Part shown: in pieces, positions 1-7,684 of the stretch
Layout: the number at the start of each line of letters is the position of its first letter
Numbering within the stretch: position 1 is the stretch's first letter
NCBI GenBank assembly: GCA_964510515.1
Contig: CAZEAU010000026.1
Coordinates: 1-32,517, forward strand
From: SURF-21 sp964510515
GTDB lineage: Bacteria > Actinomycetota > Geothermincolia > Geothermincolales > RBG-13-55-18
Reading direction: 5' to 3'
Length of the DNA stretch: 32,517 nt
Notes under the pieces: model-generated
What the model was told of the DNA's origin: nothing
Databases searched by the model: none
The model's input: the letters and a program-made list of their open reading frames with translations, nothing else
Position numbers and translations under genes: made by a program

Positions 1-43
1 GGTGCGAACTGGGAAGATAGCGGAGCAGGCAAAGAACAAGACC
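1..43. repeat. Left copy of a 43-bp terminal direct repeat
   Basis: Bases 1-43 are identical, in the same orientation, to the last 43 bases of the window (32475-32517). The copy runs straight into the motif AAGACCTGACCCC at about 37-49, which from memory resembles sequence often found beside IS200-like/REP-associated transposase genes. The likeliest explanation is a multicopy repeat at which assembly stopped on both sides; a circular molecule with overlapping ends is the alternative. The housekeeping gene content argues against a plasmid. Confidence 0.8.
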
Positions 44-70
44 TGACCCCATCCGTTTGCGCGGGGCTGC

Positions 71-2179
71 CTATCCGATGAACAGGGGGGCGAAGACGAG
101 GGCGATGACCGTCATCACCTTGATCATGATGTTCATGGACGGCCCGGCGGTGTCCTTGAAGGGGTCTCCTACCGTGTCTCCAACCACCGCCGCGGCATGC
201 ACCGGGGTGCCCTTGCCCCCCAGGTTGCCCGCCTCGATATACTTCTTGGCATTGTCCCAGGCGCCTCCCGCATTGGCCATGAAGATGGCCACCAGGAAGC
301 CGACCACCAGCGCCCCGGCCAGGTATCCCGCCAGCGCCTGAAGGTCCCACAAGCCGATGAGCACCGGGCTGACGATGGCGATGGTGGCGGGGGCTATCAT
401 GCGCTTAAGGGCGGCGCGGGTGGAGATGTCCACGCATTTGGCGTAGTCGGCCCGCGCTCCCTCCCTGCCCTCCTTGAGCCCGGGTATGTCCCGGAACTGT
501 CGGCGCACCTCCTCGATCATTTCGAATGCAGCCTTGCCCACGGCCTTGATAGCCATGGAGGAGAAGAGGAAGGGGAACATGCCGCCCAGGAAGAGGCCCA
601 CCATGGTCTGCCACCTTCCCAGGTCTATGATCTGAATGCCCACGGCCTCCGTGTAAGCCTTGAAGAGCGCCAGGGCGGTGACCCCCGCCGAGGCGATGGC
701 GAAGCCCTTGGCGATAGCCGCGGTGGTATTGCCCAGGGAGTCGAGGCTGTCGGTTATCCTCCTCACCTCGGGGGGCCTGCCGCTCATCTCGGAGATGCCT
801 CCCGCGTTGTCGGCGATGGGCCCGTAGGCGTCCACGGACACCGTCATGCCCGTGGTCGAGAGCATGCCTATGGCCGCAAGCGCGATGCCGTAGATGCCGC
901 TGTTGGCCACGTCGGGCATGGCCCAATTGCCGGCGATGTAGGCCCCGGCGATGGCGGCCACCAGGAAAAAGATGGCTCCCGCGGTGCTCTCCATGCCCTC
1001 GGAGAAACCGGAGAGTATGGTGGTCGCAGGGCCGGTGCGCGAGGACTCGGCGATGTCCCTCACCGGCTTGTACTTCTCGGAGGTGTAGAACTCACTTATC
1101 CAGCCGATGGCCAGCCCGGCGGCGAGCCCGGCCACGATGGAGATCCAGAAGCCGATGGGGTTCTTCACCTCGGCGACGTCCTTGAGCCACAGGATGACCA
1201 GGGGCGCGGTCCCCGCCGTGGTGAGGATGGCCGCCGCATAGCTGCCGGCGTTGAGAGCCCGCGAGAGGTGAGCCCCCTCCCGGGCGCGCACGAAGAAAGT
1301 GGCGATCACCGAGGCCAGGATGCCCACGCCCGCTATCATCATGGGCAGCAGCATCCCCTTGGCGACCCCGGTCGAGCCGGAGACGGCGAAGACCGTGGCT
1401 GCCAGCGCGATGGGAGCCACAATGGAGCCGACATAAGACTCGTAGAGGTCGGCGCCCATGCCCGCGACGTCCCCCACGTTGTCCCCCACGTTGTCCGCGA
1501 TCACCGCGGGGTTGCGGGGATCGTCCTCGGGTATGCCCGCCTCCACCTTGCCCACCAGGTCGGCCCCCACGTCGGCCGCCTTGGTGTAGATGCCGCCCCC
1601 CACGCGCGCGAAGAGGGCCACCGAGCTCGCGCCGAGGCTGAAGCCGGCGATGATCGACGCCTGCCCGGCCGGAGTGGTCACCACCTGCCACCACTTGACG
1701 AAAACCAGGTAAACGGTGGAGAGGCCCAGCAGCCCAAGGCCGGCGACGGTCAGCCCCATCACCGCTCCCCCGCGGAAGGCGATGGTCAGGGCCTTGGAGG
1801 TGCCGCTCTCGGCGGCGTGGGTGGTGCGCACATTGGCCCGGGTGGCCGTGTTCATGCCCACGAAGCCCGCGGCCATGGAGCAGGCCGCGCCGAAGAGGTA
1901 GGCGATGGCGGTATAGATCCCGGTATAGGTGCTCTCGCCTCCGTCGGGCGGTTTGTGCCAGATGAACACGCTGATCAGCGCGAAGACGATGACCACGAAG
2001 GCCGCCAGAACGGCGTATTCACGCTTGATGAAGGCGAAGGCGCCCTCGCGTATCGCAGCGGCTATGGACTGCATCTTCTCGTCCCCAGCATCCTCCCTGG
2101 TGACCATCCCGGCGTAGATGAAGGCGATGATCAGGCTGACCAAGGCCGCGCCCCCGGTAGCCAGGGCCCAATACTCCAT
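71..2179 (-). CDS. hppA: Membrane-bound ion-pumping pyrophosphatase (K+-dependent type)
   Basis: A 702-residue integral membrane protein that hydrolyses cytoplasmic pyrophosphate and uses the energy to pump H+ or Na+ out of the cell. It is of normal family length and hydrophobic throughout, as expected for the 16-helix fold. The substrate loop DVGADLVGKVE is followed by the Asp-rich DNVGDNVGDVAGMGADLYE block, and a second acidic cluster (NAGGAWDNAKKYIE, then GDTVGDPFKDTAGP) lies near the C terminus. The diagnostic segment reads GNTTAAIAKG: Ala after NTTA rather than Lys is the mark of the K+-dependent subfamily. Whether it moves Na+ or H+ cannot be settled by eye. ATG start with AAGGAG seven bases upstream. 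It is divergent from the DtxR gene and monocistronic here. Identity is secure; the ion is open. Confidence 0.97.
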   Translation of the reverse strand: MEYWALATGGAALVSLIIAFIYAGMVTREDAGDEKMQSIAAAIREGAFAFIKREYAVLAAFVVIVFALISVFIWHKPPDGGESTYTGIYTAIAYLFGAACSMAAGFVGMNTATRANVRTTHAAESGTSKALTIAFRGGAVMGLTVAGLGLLGLSTVYLVFVKWWQVVTTPAGQASIIAGFSLGASSVALFARVGGGIYTKAADVGADLVGKVEAGIPEDDPRNPAVIADNVGDNVGDVAGMGADLYESYVGSIVAPIALAATVFAVSGSTGVAKGMLLPMMIAGVGILASVIATFFVRAREGAHLSRALNAGSYAAAILTTAGTAPLVILWLKDVAEVKNPIGFWISIVAGLAAGLAIGWISEFYTSEKYKPVRDIAESSRTGPATTILSGFSEGMESTAGAIFFLVAAIAGAYIAGNWAMPDVANSGIYGIALAAIGMLSTTGMTVSVDAYGPIADNAGGISEMSGRPPEVRRITDSLDSLGNTTAAIAKGFAIASAGVTALALFKAYTEAVGIQIIDLGRWQTMVGLFLGGMFPFLFSSMAIKAVGKAAFEMIEEVRRQFRDIPGLKEGREGARADYAKCVDISTRAALKRMIAPATIAIVSPVLIGLWDLQALAGYLAGALVVGFLVAIFMANAGGAWDNAKKYIEAGNLGGKGTPVHAAAVVGDTVGDPFKDTAGPSMNIMIKVMTVIALVFAPLFIG

Positions 2180-2360
2180 GTCCCGCTCCTTCCACTCCTC
2201 GCTTCCGCCTGCACTCCGTTTGCGGCATCCGTACGCGGGGGCTTACGCTCCCCCTGCTCTCGGGTCTGTGCCCGCCGACATCAAAACAATATACCATAGA
2301 AAGCGGGCACAACCGCCGCTCCGGTCTTCCGCCGCAAGGCGCCGGGTCCAGGGCCCGGTA

Positions 2361-2389
2361 TTGAAAATTCGGATTCTCGAAATTATAAT
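2361..2389 (+). promoter_or_regulatory. Promoter of the DtxR-family gene
   Basis: TTGAAA (2361-2366) and a perfect TATAAT (2384-2389) are separated by 17 bp, close to the housekeeping sigma-70 consensus. Transcription would start near 2396, giving a leader of about 119 bases before the ATG at 2515. Confidence 0.75.
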
Positions 2390-2406
2390 TTGGGATAATC
2401 TAAATT
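2387..2406. promoter_or_regulatory. Candidate operator dyad over the DtxR-gene start point
   Basis: AATTTGG - GATAAT - CTAAATT forms a 7-6-7 inverted repeat with 6 of 7 arm positions matching. It overlaps the end of the -10 box and the expected transcription start. DtxR-family repressors bind AT-rich dyads of about this size at their own promoters, so autoregulation is a natural inference. The sequence is not a close match to the classical IdeR/DtxR box. Confidence 0.45.
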
Positions 2407-2514
2407 TCAATCCCTTGGTGGAGGGACGACGAGGGAACTTCGAGGGAATGCGGAGCGGGCACCCGGGTGGGCGGCGGGCAGAGAGCGGACTTTCGACCCT
2501 TTCGCGGAGGAACG

Positions 2515-3213
2515 ATGACGACATCCCCAGGGAATGAGGAGAAGGCGGCAAAGAGCGCGGCGGCCAAGGATCAGTTCGGCGAATACTTAAAGCATATCTT
2601 CCGGCTCGAGCAGGCGGAGAGCCCGGTCACCACCTCGGCGCTCGCCGAGTCCATGCGCGTGGCCCCGTCCACCGTGACCGACATGCTCAAACGCCTCTCC
2701 CGCAAAGGGCTGATCAATTACGTGCCCTATCACGGCATCACCCTCACGCCGGAGGGGCAGAAACAGGCGGTCAAGGCCATGCGGCGGCACCGCATCACGG
2801 AGCGCTTCCTCACCGACATGTTGGGCTTCGAGTGGCACGAGGCCCACGAGGAAGCCCTCCTCTTCGAGAGCAATATCTCCGACGAGGTGGAGCGGCGGCT
2901 CTTCATCGCCCTCAACCGGCCCAAGGTCTGCCCCCACGGCTACCCCATCCCATCGAAGGTCGAGGACACGAGGATAGACGAGGCCCCCCTCTATTCCCTC
3001 GAGCCGGGGGAGCAGGCCGATGTCGTGAGCGTCAAGGACGACGACCCCGAGCTCCTGCGCTTCATGGCCTCGCTGGGGATCAAGCCCGGGGTCAGGGTGC
3101 GCATCGAGGCCAAGGATCCCTTCATGGGGCCCATGCGGGCCCTGGTGGGGAAGCAGAAGCGCACCGTGGGCTGGCATCTCGCCAACGCCGTCTTCGTGAA
3201 GAAACGGCACTGA
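2515..3213 (+). CDS. DtxR/MntR-family metal-dependent transcriptional regulator
   Basis: A 232-residue repressor expected to sense Fe2+ or Mn2+ and bind operator DNA as a dimer. Residues about 20-80 form the winged helix-turn-helix (QFGEYLKHIFRLEQ, then STVTDMLKRLSRKGLI). The metal-binding/dimerisation domain follows, with the E-x-x-H-E-x-x-E cluster (WHEAHEEALLFE) and the family hallmark CPHGYPIP, whose Cys is a metal ligand in DtxR. Residues about 160-232 look like the SH3-like FeoA-type domain (LEPGEQADVVSV, LGIKPGVRVRI). The ATG at 2515 is chosen because GGAGG sits at 2506-2510; an in-frame upstream start at 2467 lacks this support. The gene converges with the translin gene 10 bp downstream. 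The metal and target genes are unknown. Confidence 0.93.
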   Translation: MTTSPGNEEKAAKSAAAKDQFGEYLKHIFRLEQAESPVTTSALAESMRVAPSTVTDMLKRLSRKGLINYVPYHGITLTPEGQKQAVKAMRRHRITERFLTDMLGFEWHEAHEEALLFESNISDEVERRLFIALNRPKVCPHGYPIPSKVEDTRIDEAPLYSLEPGEQADVVSVKDDDPELLRFMASLGIKPGVRVRIEAKDPFMGPMRALVGKQKRTVGWHLANAVFVKKRH

Positions 3214-3223
3214 CGGGCGGCGC

Positions 3224-3868
3224 TCAGGCTTCGCGCAGGGTCTTTTTAAGATTCCCCTCCAGCTCGAAGATGGCCTCCTTTAGCTTGCCCTGCCTGAGGG
3301 CGGTGGTCAGGTCCCCGCGCGTCCTCTCCATAATGGCGCGGGCCATGTCCGTGGTGCGGCGCAGCCCCCGGGTGATGGCGTCGGGATAGTCGAAGGAGAC
3401 CATGAGGTAATAGATGTCGTCCATGTACGAAAGCAGCTCGTCGCCACGTTCCAGCCGGCCCTCGCGGATGAGGTCGAGAATGGAGCGGCGCAGCTCTCCC
3501 ACCACCTCCCCCAGCCCGTTCAGGTAGGCGGGGTATTCCACCCCCAGCTCCTCTGGCTCGGGCAGGGGATCGCCGTTGATGAGGGCATGGGTGGCCATGG
3601 CCTCTGCATATTCCTTCTGGGCGTCGTGCACGAAACCGGCGGTATAAACTTCGGGGTGGTCCCTGGTCATGTGGTCGATGTCGGCGCAAAGCCGCGTCGC
3701 CTGATCGATGAGGCCCAGGGCCTCCTCCCTCTCTCCCCGGTGGACCGATCTGATGATATAGCTGGAGGTCTGGACCAGGGAACGGCAGGTCTTGAGCACC
3801 TTCTCCCTGGTGGCGTTCTTGGCGTCGAAGTCCGCCTTGATGCGCTTGCGCAGCACGTCCAGATCCAT
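3224..3868 (-). CDS. Translin-family protein (predicted nucleic-acid binding)
   Basis: A 214-residue, almost wholly alpha-helical soluble protein. The pattern resembles the translin/COG2178 family: an N-terminal KRIKADFDAKNATREKVLK helix, a central segment with HDAQKEYAEAMATHAL, then DPLPEPEELGVEYPAYLNGL and GELRRSILDLIREGR. The helix DAQKEYAEA and the GVEY/YLNGLGE stretch are the most family-like parts. Eukaryotic translin binds ssDNA/RNA and, with TRAX, cleaves RNA; archaeal and a few bacterial homologues are known mainly by sequence. No role can be read from context: it converges with the DtxR gene and is divergent from the aminotransferase. ATG start with AAGGAG seven bases upstream. I am fairly sure of the family but not of the function. 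Confidence 0.8.
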   Translation of the reverse strand: MDLDVLRKRIKADFDAKNATREKVLKTCRSLVQTSSYIIRSVHRGEREEALGLIDQATRLCADIDHMTRDHPEVYTAGFVHDAQKEYAEAMATHALINGDPLPEPEELGVEYPAYLNGLGEVVGELRRSILDLIREGRLERGDELLSYMDDIYYLMVSFDYPDAITRGLRRTTDMARAIMERTRGDLTTALRQGKLKEAIFELEGNLKKTLREA

Positions 3869-3923
3869 GCTCTCTCCTTCCCGCTCGCGAGCGCCTTGCC
3901 GCTCGGAGACCTCCGCCGTCCCG

Positions 3924-3932
3924 ATTATGATA
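3924..3932 (-). promoter_or_regulatory. Weak -10 candidate for the translin-family gene
   Basis: On the minus strand the overlapping hexamers TATCAT and CATAAT lie in this short AT-rich patch, about 55 bases before the ATG. No convincing -35 is visible. Confidence 0.3.
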
Positions 3933-4053
3933 TCCCCTCCGGCCGCCTCACGGAAAGCCGGGGCGCTCCCGGCGGCTCCCGCTTCCCCGCGGCCCGTGCG
4001 CGGAAGACGGCCGGAAGGCGGCCGCGCGGACCTAATGGACGGCTCCCGCTTCT

Positions 4054-4070
4054 GCTAATATTGCCTTATG
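4054..4070 (+). promoter_or_regulatory. Extended -10 placed for a leaderless aminotransferase mRNA
   Basis: TGCTAATAT (4053/4054-4061) is an extended -10 (TGnTAATAT). The ATG begins at 4068, only six bases after the hexamer, exactly where transcription should start. There is no Shine-Dalgarno sequence before the ATG and no good -35. This is the layout of a leaderless transcript, which is common in actinobacteria. Confidence 0.6.
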
Positions 4071-5237
4071 AAAAGAAAGGATATCATCGCCGGGCGGGGC
4101 GAGCGCATCCCGCCCTTCATCGTCATGGAGGTGCTGGAGAGGGCCCTGCAGATGGAAAGGGCAGGGCATGACGTCATCCACATGGAGGTGGGAGAGCCCG
4201 ACTTCGACACCCCACGCTGCATCAAGGAGGCGGCCTTGCGGGCCATGGCGGAGGGCGAGACCCACTACACCCACAGCCTCGGGCTCCTCGGGCTGCGCGA
4301 GGCCATCTCCCGCCATTACCAGGAGAGGTACAAGGTGGAGGTCGACCCCGGGCGCGTGGTGGTCACCAGCGGCAGTTCCCCCGCCCTGCTCCTGCTCTTC
4401 GCCGCCCTGCTCGACCCCGGTGACGAGGTCATCCTCTCCGACCCCTGCTATGCCTGCTACCCCAACATCGTTGATTTCGTGGACGGGAGGCCGGTGGAGG
4501 TGCCGGTCTTCGAGGAGGACGGTTTCCAATACCGGCCGCGGGACATCGAGAGCCGCCTGGGCGGCCGCACCCGGGGCATTATCGTCAACTCTCCCTCCAA
4601 CCCCACCGGCAACCTGCTGGAGCCGGAGGTCATGGGGGAGATAGCGGCCATGGCGGGCGGGGGCCTCTACGTGGTCAGCGACGAGATCTACCACGGGCTG
4701 GTCTACGAGCGCCGCGAGCACTCCATCCTGGAGTTCAGCGAGCACGCCTTCGTCCTCGGCGGTTTCTCCAAGCTCTACGCCATGACGGGGTGGAGGCTCG
4801 GATACCTCATCGTCCCGGAGAGCTTCCTGCGCCCCATCCAGAAGATGCAGCAGAACCTGTTCATCTCGGCCAACGCCTTCGTGCAGCGCGCGGGCATCGC
4901 CGCGCTGACCGAGGCGGGGGAGGAAGTGGCGGCCATGGTACGCACCTACGACGAGAGAAGGCGTTTCATGCTGCCCCGCCTGCGGGATATCGGCTTCGGC
5001 GTCGCCGTCGAGCCCCACGGCGCCTTCTATATCCTGGCCAACGCCAAGGGGTTCTGCGAGGACTCCTATGCCTTCGCCCTGGAGCTGCTGGAGCGCACCC
5101 GCGTCGCCGTGGCCCCGGGCATAGATTTCGGCAGGGGCGGGGAGGGATACATCCGCTTCAGTTACGCCAACCACATCGAGAACCTGGCCGAGGGTCTGCG
5201 CAGGCTGGAGGAATACCTGAGCGTACGCACTGCTTGA
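4068..5237 (+). CDS. Class I/II PLP-dependent aminotransferase (aspartate aminotransferase-like)
   Basis: A 389-residue cytoplasmic fold-type-I PLP enzyme that transfers an amino group between an amino acid and a 2-oxo acid. N-terminal IHMEVGEPDFDTP and THYTHSLGLLGLREAI form the substrate entry region; VVTSGSSPALLLLFAAL binds cofactor phosphate; IIVNSPSNPTGN holds the PLP-ring Asn; VVSDEIYHGLVY contains the Asp that pairs with the pyridine nitrogen; GGFSKLYAMTGWRLGY carries the Schiff-base Lys in the SK pair. Near the end, GYIRFSYANHIENL supplies the substrate-carboxylate Arg. This is the AspC/AlaT/aromatic group typical of anaerobes and archaea; the preferred amino acid cannot be told. The ATG lacks a ribosome-binding site but sits at a predicted transcription start. 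Complete length, no neighbour in the same operon. Confidence 0.94.
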   Translation: MKRKDIIAGRGERIPPFIVMEVLERALQMERAGHDVIHMEVGEPDFDTPRCIKEAALRAMAEGETHYTHSLGLLGLREAISRHYQERYKVEVDPGRVVVTSGSSPALLLLFAALLDPGDEVILSDPCYACYPNIVDFVDGRPVEVPVFEEDGFQYRPRDIESRLGGRTRGIIVNSPSNPTGNLLEPEVMGEIAAMAGGGLYVVSDEIYHGLVYERREHSILEFSEHAFVLGGFSKLYAMTGWRLGYLIVPESFLRPIQKMQQNLFISANAFVQRAGIAALTEAGEEVAAMVRTYDERRRFMLPRLRDIGFGVAVEPHGAFYILANAKGFCEDSYAFALELLERTRVAVAPGIDFGRGGEGYIRFSYANHIENLAEGLRRLEEYLSVRTA

Positions 5238-5343
5238 GGCCGCCCGCGGGGGACCGGGATGACGATAGAACTCTTTTGGCCCCGGCCGCCGGAGTTCCTC
5301 CGCGCAGGCGGCGGCGGGGTGCGGGAACGAGGGCGGGGCGGGC

Positions 5344-5418
5344 GGTGGGAATGTATATAATGGTGGGTGATAGTGTGGGGTAATGTTGTGGGGATGGGTA
5401 ATATGGGGTGAGTTGCAG
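5344..5418 (+). promoter_or_regulatory. C-free G/T-rich leader with -10 box and possible G-quadruplex
   Basis: The plus strand is almost devoid of C here, unlike its GC-balanced flanks. A perfect TATAAT at 5356-5361 would start transcription near 5368 toward the protease gene; no -35 is evident. Downstream, runs of 4, 4, 3 and 4 G's (about 5377-5408) with loops of 9, 2 and 6 bases could form a G-quadruplex in the non-template strand or RNA leader. Confidence 0.45.
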
Positions 5419-5458
5419 CCGATGTTGATGCGGGGTGAGATGCAGCTGATGTTGAAGT
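5405..5458 (+). repeat. 27-bp tandem repeat in the protease-gene leader
   Basis: Two adjacent 27-bp copies (5405-5431 and 5432-5458) begin GGGGTGAG and share TGCAGC and GATGTTGA, differing at four positions. They lie between the -10 box and the protease start, so would be in the mRNA leader. Confidence 0.8.
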
Positions 5459-5510
5459 GTACGCGATGCGGGCGCTTCCGCGCCCGTAGTCGAGCAGGGG
5501 GGTCGCAGGC

Positions 5511-7684
5511 TTGAGCAATGCGCTGACTCCCGTCCGGGGGGTATTCGCCGCCCTGCTGCTGGGAGGCCTGCTGCTGGGGGCACACGCCCTTCCCGCCCCC
5601 GCCGGGGTGGATGGCGGGAAGGAGGAGGCTTTCATCCTCAAGCCCGAGCGCGGGCGCACGGCCATGGCCGTGGTGCAGGCCCTCGCGGGGGGGCTGAGGC
5701 TGGAGAGATCGCTTCCCGGCGGCATGCTGCTCGTGCAGGCTCCGCGGGGCACCCTGGCGGCCTCCCTGCGGGCCCTCCCGGGGGTGAGCTGGGCGGAGCC
5801 CGATATCGAGTTCAGCGCGACCGCCCGGCCCAACGACCCCGATTACCCCAAGCAGTGGAACCTGGAGAGGATAGGCATGCCCGCGGCATGGGACCTGGCC
5901 GGGGACGGCCGGGAGTCCGTGGTCGTGGCCGTCCTCGACTCCGGGGTCGCCTACCGCGACACCGAATACCGCCCCCGCGCCCCCGACCTCTCCGCCACGC
6001 GCTTCGCGCCCGGATACGACTTCATGGCCGGCGACGAGTACCCCGACGACGAGTACGGGCACGGCACCCACGTGGCGGCCATCATCGCCTCCTGCTGCAA
6101 CAACTCCTTCCGCGCCGCCGGCATGGCCGGCGGGTGTACCATCATGCCGGTACGGGTGCTGGGCTGGGACGGCATCGGCACGGCCTCGACCGTGGCCTCG
6201 GGCATCCGTCACGCCGTCGACCACGGGGCCGCGATCATCAACCTCAGCCTGTCCTCGCCGCGTCACAGCGAGGCGGTGAACGAGGCCGTGCGCTACGCCC
6301 ACGAGCGCGGCGTGCTCTGCGTGGCGGCGGCCGGAAACGAGGGCTCCAACCCCGGCTACCCCGGGGGCATGGGCTGCCCGGCGGATGCGGGCGACTGCGT
6401 GCTCGCCGTCGGCGCCAGCGATTACCGCGACGAGCGCGCCCATTACTCCAATCACGGCGCCGGGCTGGACCTGTTGGCCCCGGGGGGCGACCTCACCCGC
6501 GACGACAACGGGGACGGCTACGCCGATGGCATCCCCCAGGAATCGTACCGGGTGGCCGGCAACCCCCAGTCCGGCTACGCGCTGGTGTGGGGGGAGGGCA
6601 CGAGCATGGCGGCCGCCCAGGTGTCCGCCACCGCCGCGCTCATGCTCTCGCTCGACCCCGAGCTCACCCCGAGCCAGACCGCGGACATGATCCGCTCCAC
6701 CTGCGTGGACCTCGGGGCTCCCGGCTGGGACCAGCACCACGGCCACGGCAGGCTCGACGCCGCCGCCGCCCTGGCACGACTCAGCCGCAGCACCTGGCAC
6801 TTCGCCGAGGGCACCACGCGCTCCGGCTTCGAGGAGTGGCTGTGCGTGCTCAACCCGGACAGCGTGGAGGCCCAGGTGGAATTCACTTTCCTCATGGCGA
6901 ACGGCGCGACATCGAGCGCCTCTTACCCCGTGCCCGCCGGGAGCCGTTTCTCCCTCAGCGTCAACGCCCGGGTGGGGGCGGAAAAGGACGTGGCGGCCGT
7001 GGTGAGCAGCCCGCAGCGCATCTTCGTGGAGCGCGCCATGTACTTCGACTATCACGGCAAGTGGCGCGGGGGGTCCTCCACCATGGGGGCGAGGCATGCC
7101 GCCACCGCGTGGTATTTCGCCGAGGGCACCACGCGCNNNNNNNNNNNNNNNNNNNNNNNNNNNNNNNNNNNNNNNNNNNNNNNNNNNNNNNNNNNNNNNN
7201 NNNNNNNNNNNNNNNNNNNNNNNNNNNNNNNNNNNNGTCCATGCGCGTCTCCTCGCAGCGGGCCATAGTGGCCGAGAGGCCCATGTATTTCGATTATCAG
7301 GGAAGGATCGCGGGCGGCCATAACGTCATGGGGGCGAGGCATGCCGCCACCGCGTGGTATTTCGCCGAGGGCACCACGCGCCCCGGCTTCGAGGAGTGGC
7401 TGACCCTGGCCAACCCGGGCGACGAGGAGGCGCTGGTGGAGGTGGAATACCTGCTCGGCGCGGGCCAGGGAGACAACGTCAGCGAGGAATGGCGCGTGCC
7501 CGCGCGCTCCCGGGTGACGGTGAGCGTGAACGAGGCCGTGGGCCCGGACAGGGACGTGTCCATGCGCGTCTCCTCGCAGCGGGCCATAGTGGCCGAGAGG
7601 CCCATGTATTTCAACTACGGCGGGGAGGCCTGGGCGGGAGGAAGTTGCGAGGTGGGTTACGATGTCCTCAACGGCATGTTTTGA
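5511..7684 (+). CDS. Secreted subtilisin-like serine protease (S8) with C-terminal repeats; interrupted by scaffold gap
   Basis: A secreted serine endopeptidase. A signal peptide (residues about 8-30, FAALLLGGLLLGAHA) is followed by an inhibitor-I9-like propeptide ending ALPGVSWAEPDIEF. The S8 catalytic domain carries Asp143 (VVAVLDSGV), His184 (HGTHVAAII), the oxyanion Asn276 (AAGNEG) and Ser365 (GTSMAAAQ), so it should be active. From residue 427 come repeats of the FAEGTTR..GFEEWL..NP...ERPMYF type. The 100-N gap falls in the second repeat and the downstream part resumes in another frame; a gap of 176 bp, or 176 plus multiples of 321, restores one continuous frame, so I treat this as one intact gene and not a frameshift. 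Start is TTG 5511 with AGGGGGG about eight bases upstream. The end overlaps the next gene by 23 bp. Confidence 0.88.
6789..7684 (+). repeat. Near-identical 321-bp coding repeats in the protease tail
   Basis: Three repeat units encode about 107 residues each, starting at 6789, 7104 and about 7349. The 53 bp at 7083-7135 recur exactly at 7328-7380, and about 55 bp at 7237-7291 recur at 7558-7612 (period 321). The first unit is more diverged. Near-identity of the later units explains why the assembly broke here. Confidence 0.9.
7137..7236. other. Assembly gap of 100 N
   Basis: Exactly 100 undetermined bases, a conventional scaffold placeholder and not a measured length. The flanks are repeats from the same gene, so the true length is inferred to be 176 bp plus a whole number of 321-bp units. 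Confidence 0.95.

Larger units (their letters stand above)
2180..2514. other. Divergent intergenic region between hppA and the DtxR gene
   Basis: A 335-bp spacer holding the control regions of two divergent genes. An AT-rich island at about 2358-2412 stands out from the surrounding GC-rich DNA and carries the promoter and dyad listed separately. For hppA, a weak minus-strand -10 candidate TATATT lies at 2293-2288, about 110 bases before its start, without a convincing -35. No small gene is supported here. Confidence 0.6.

Noticed and set aside
7137..7268. Frameshifted protease pseudogene
   Set aside because: The frame change comes from the placeholder gap; a 176-bp gap restores the frame exactly.
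5855..7684. Separate gene in the second frame across the protease
   Set aside because: Before the gap this frame is an Arg/Pro-rich shadow; after the gap it is the true continuation of the protease, displaced by the arbitrary 100-N length.
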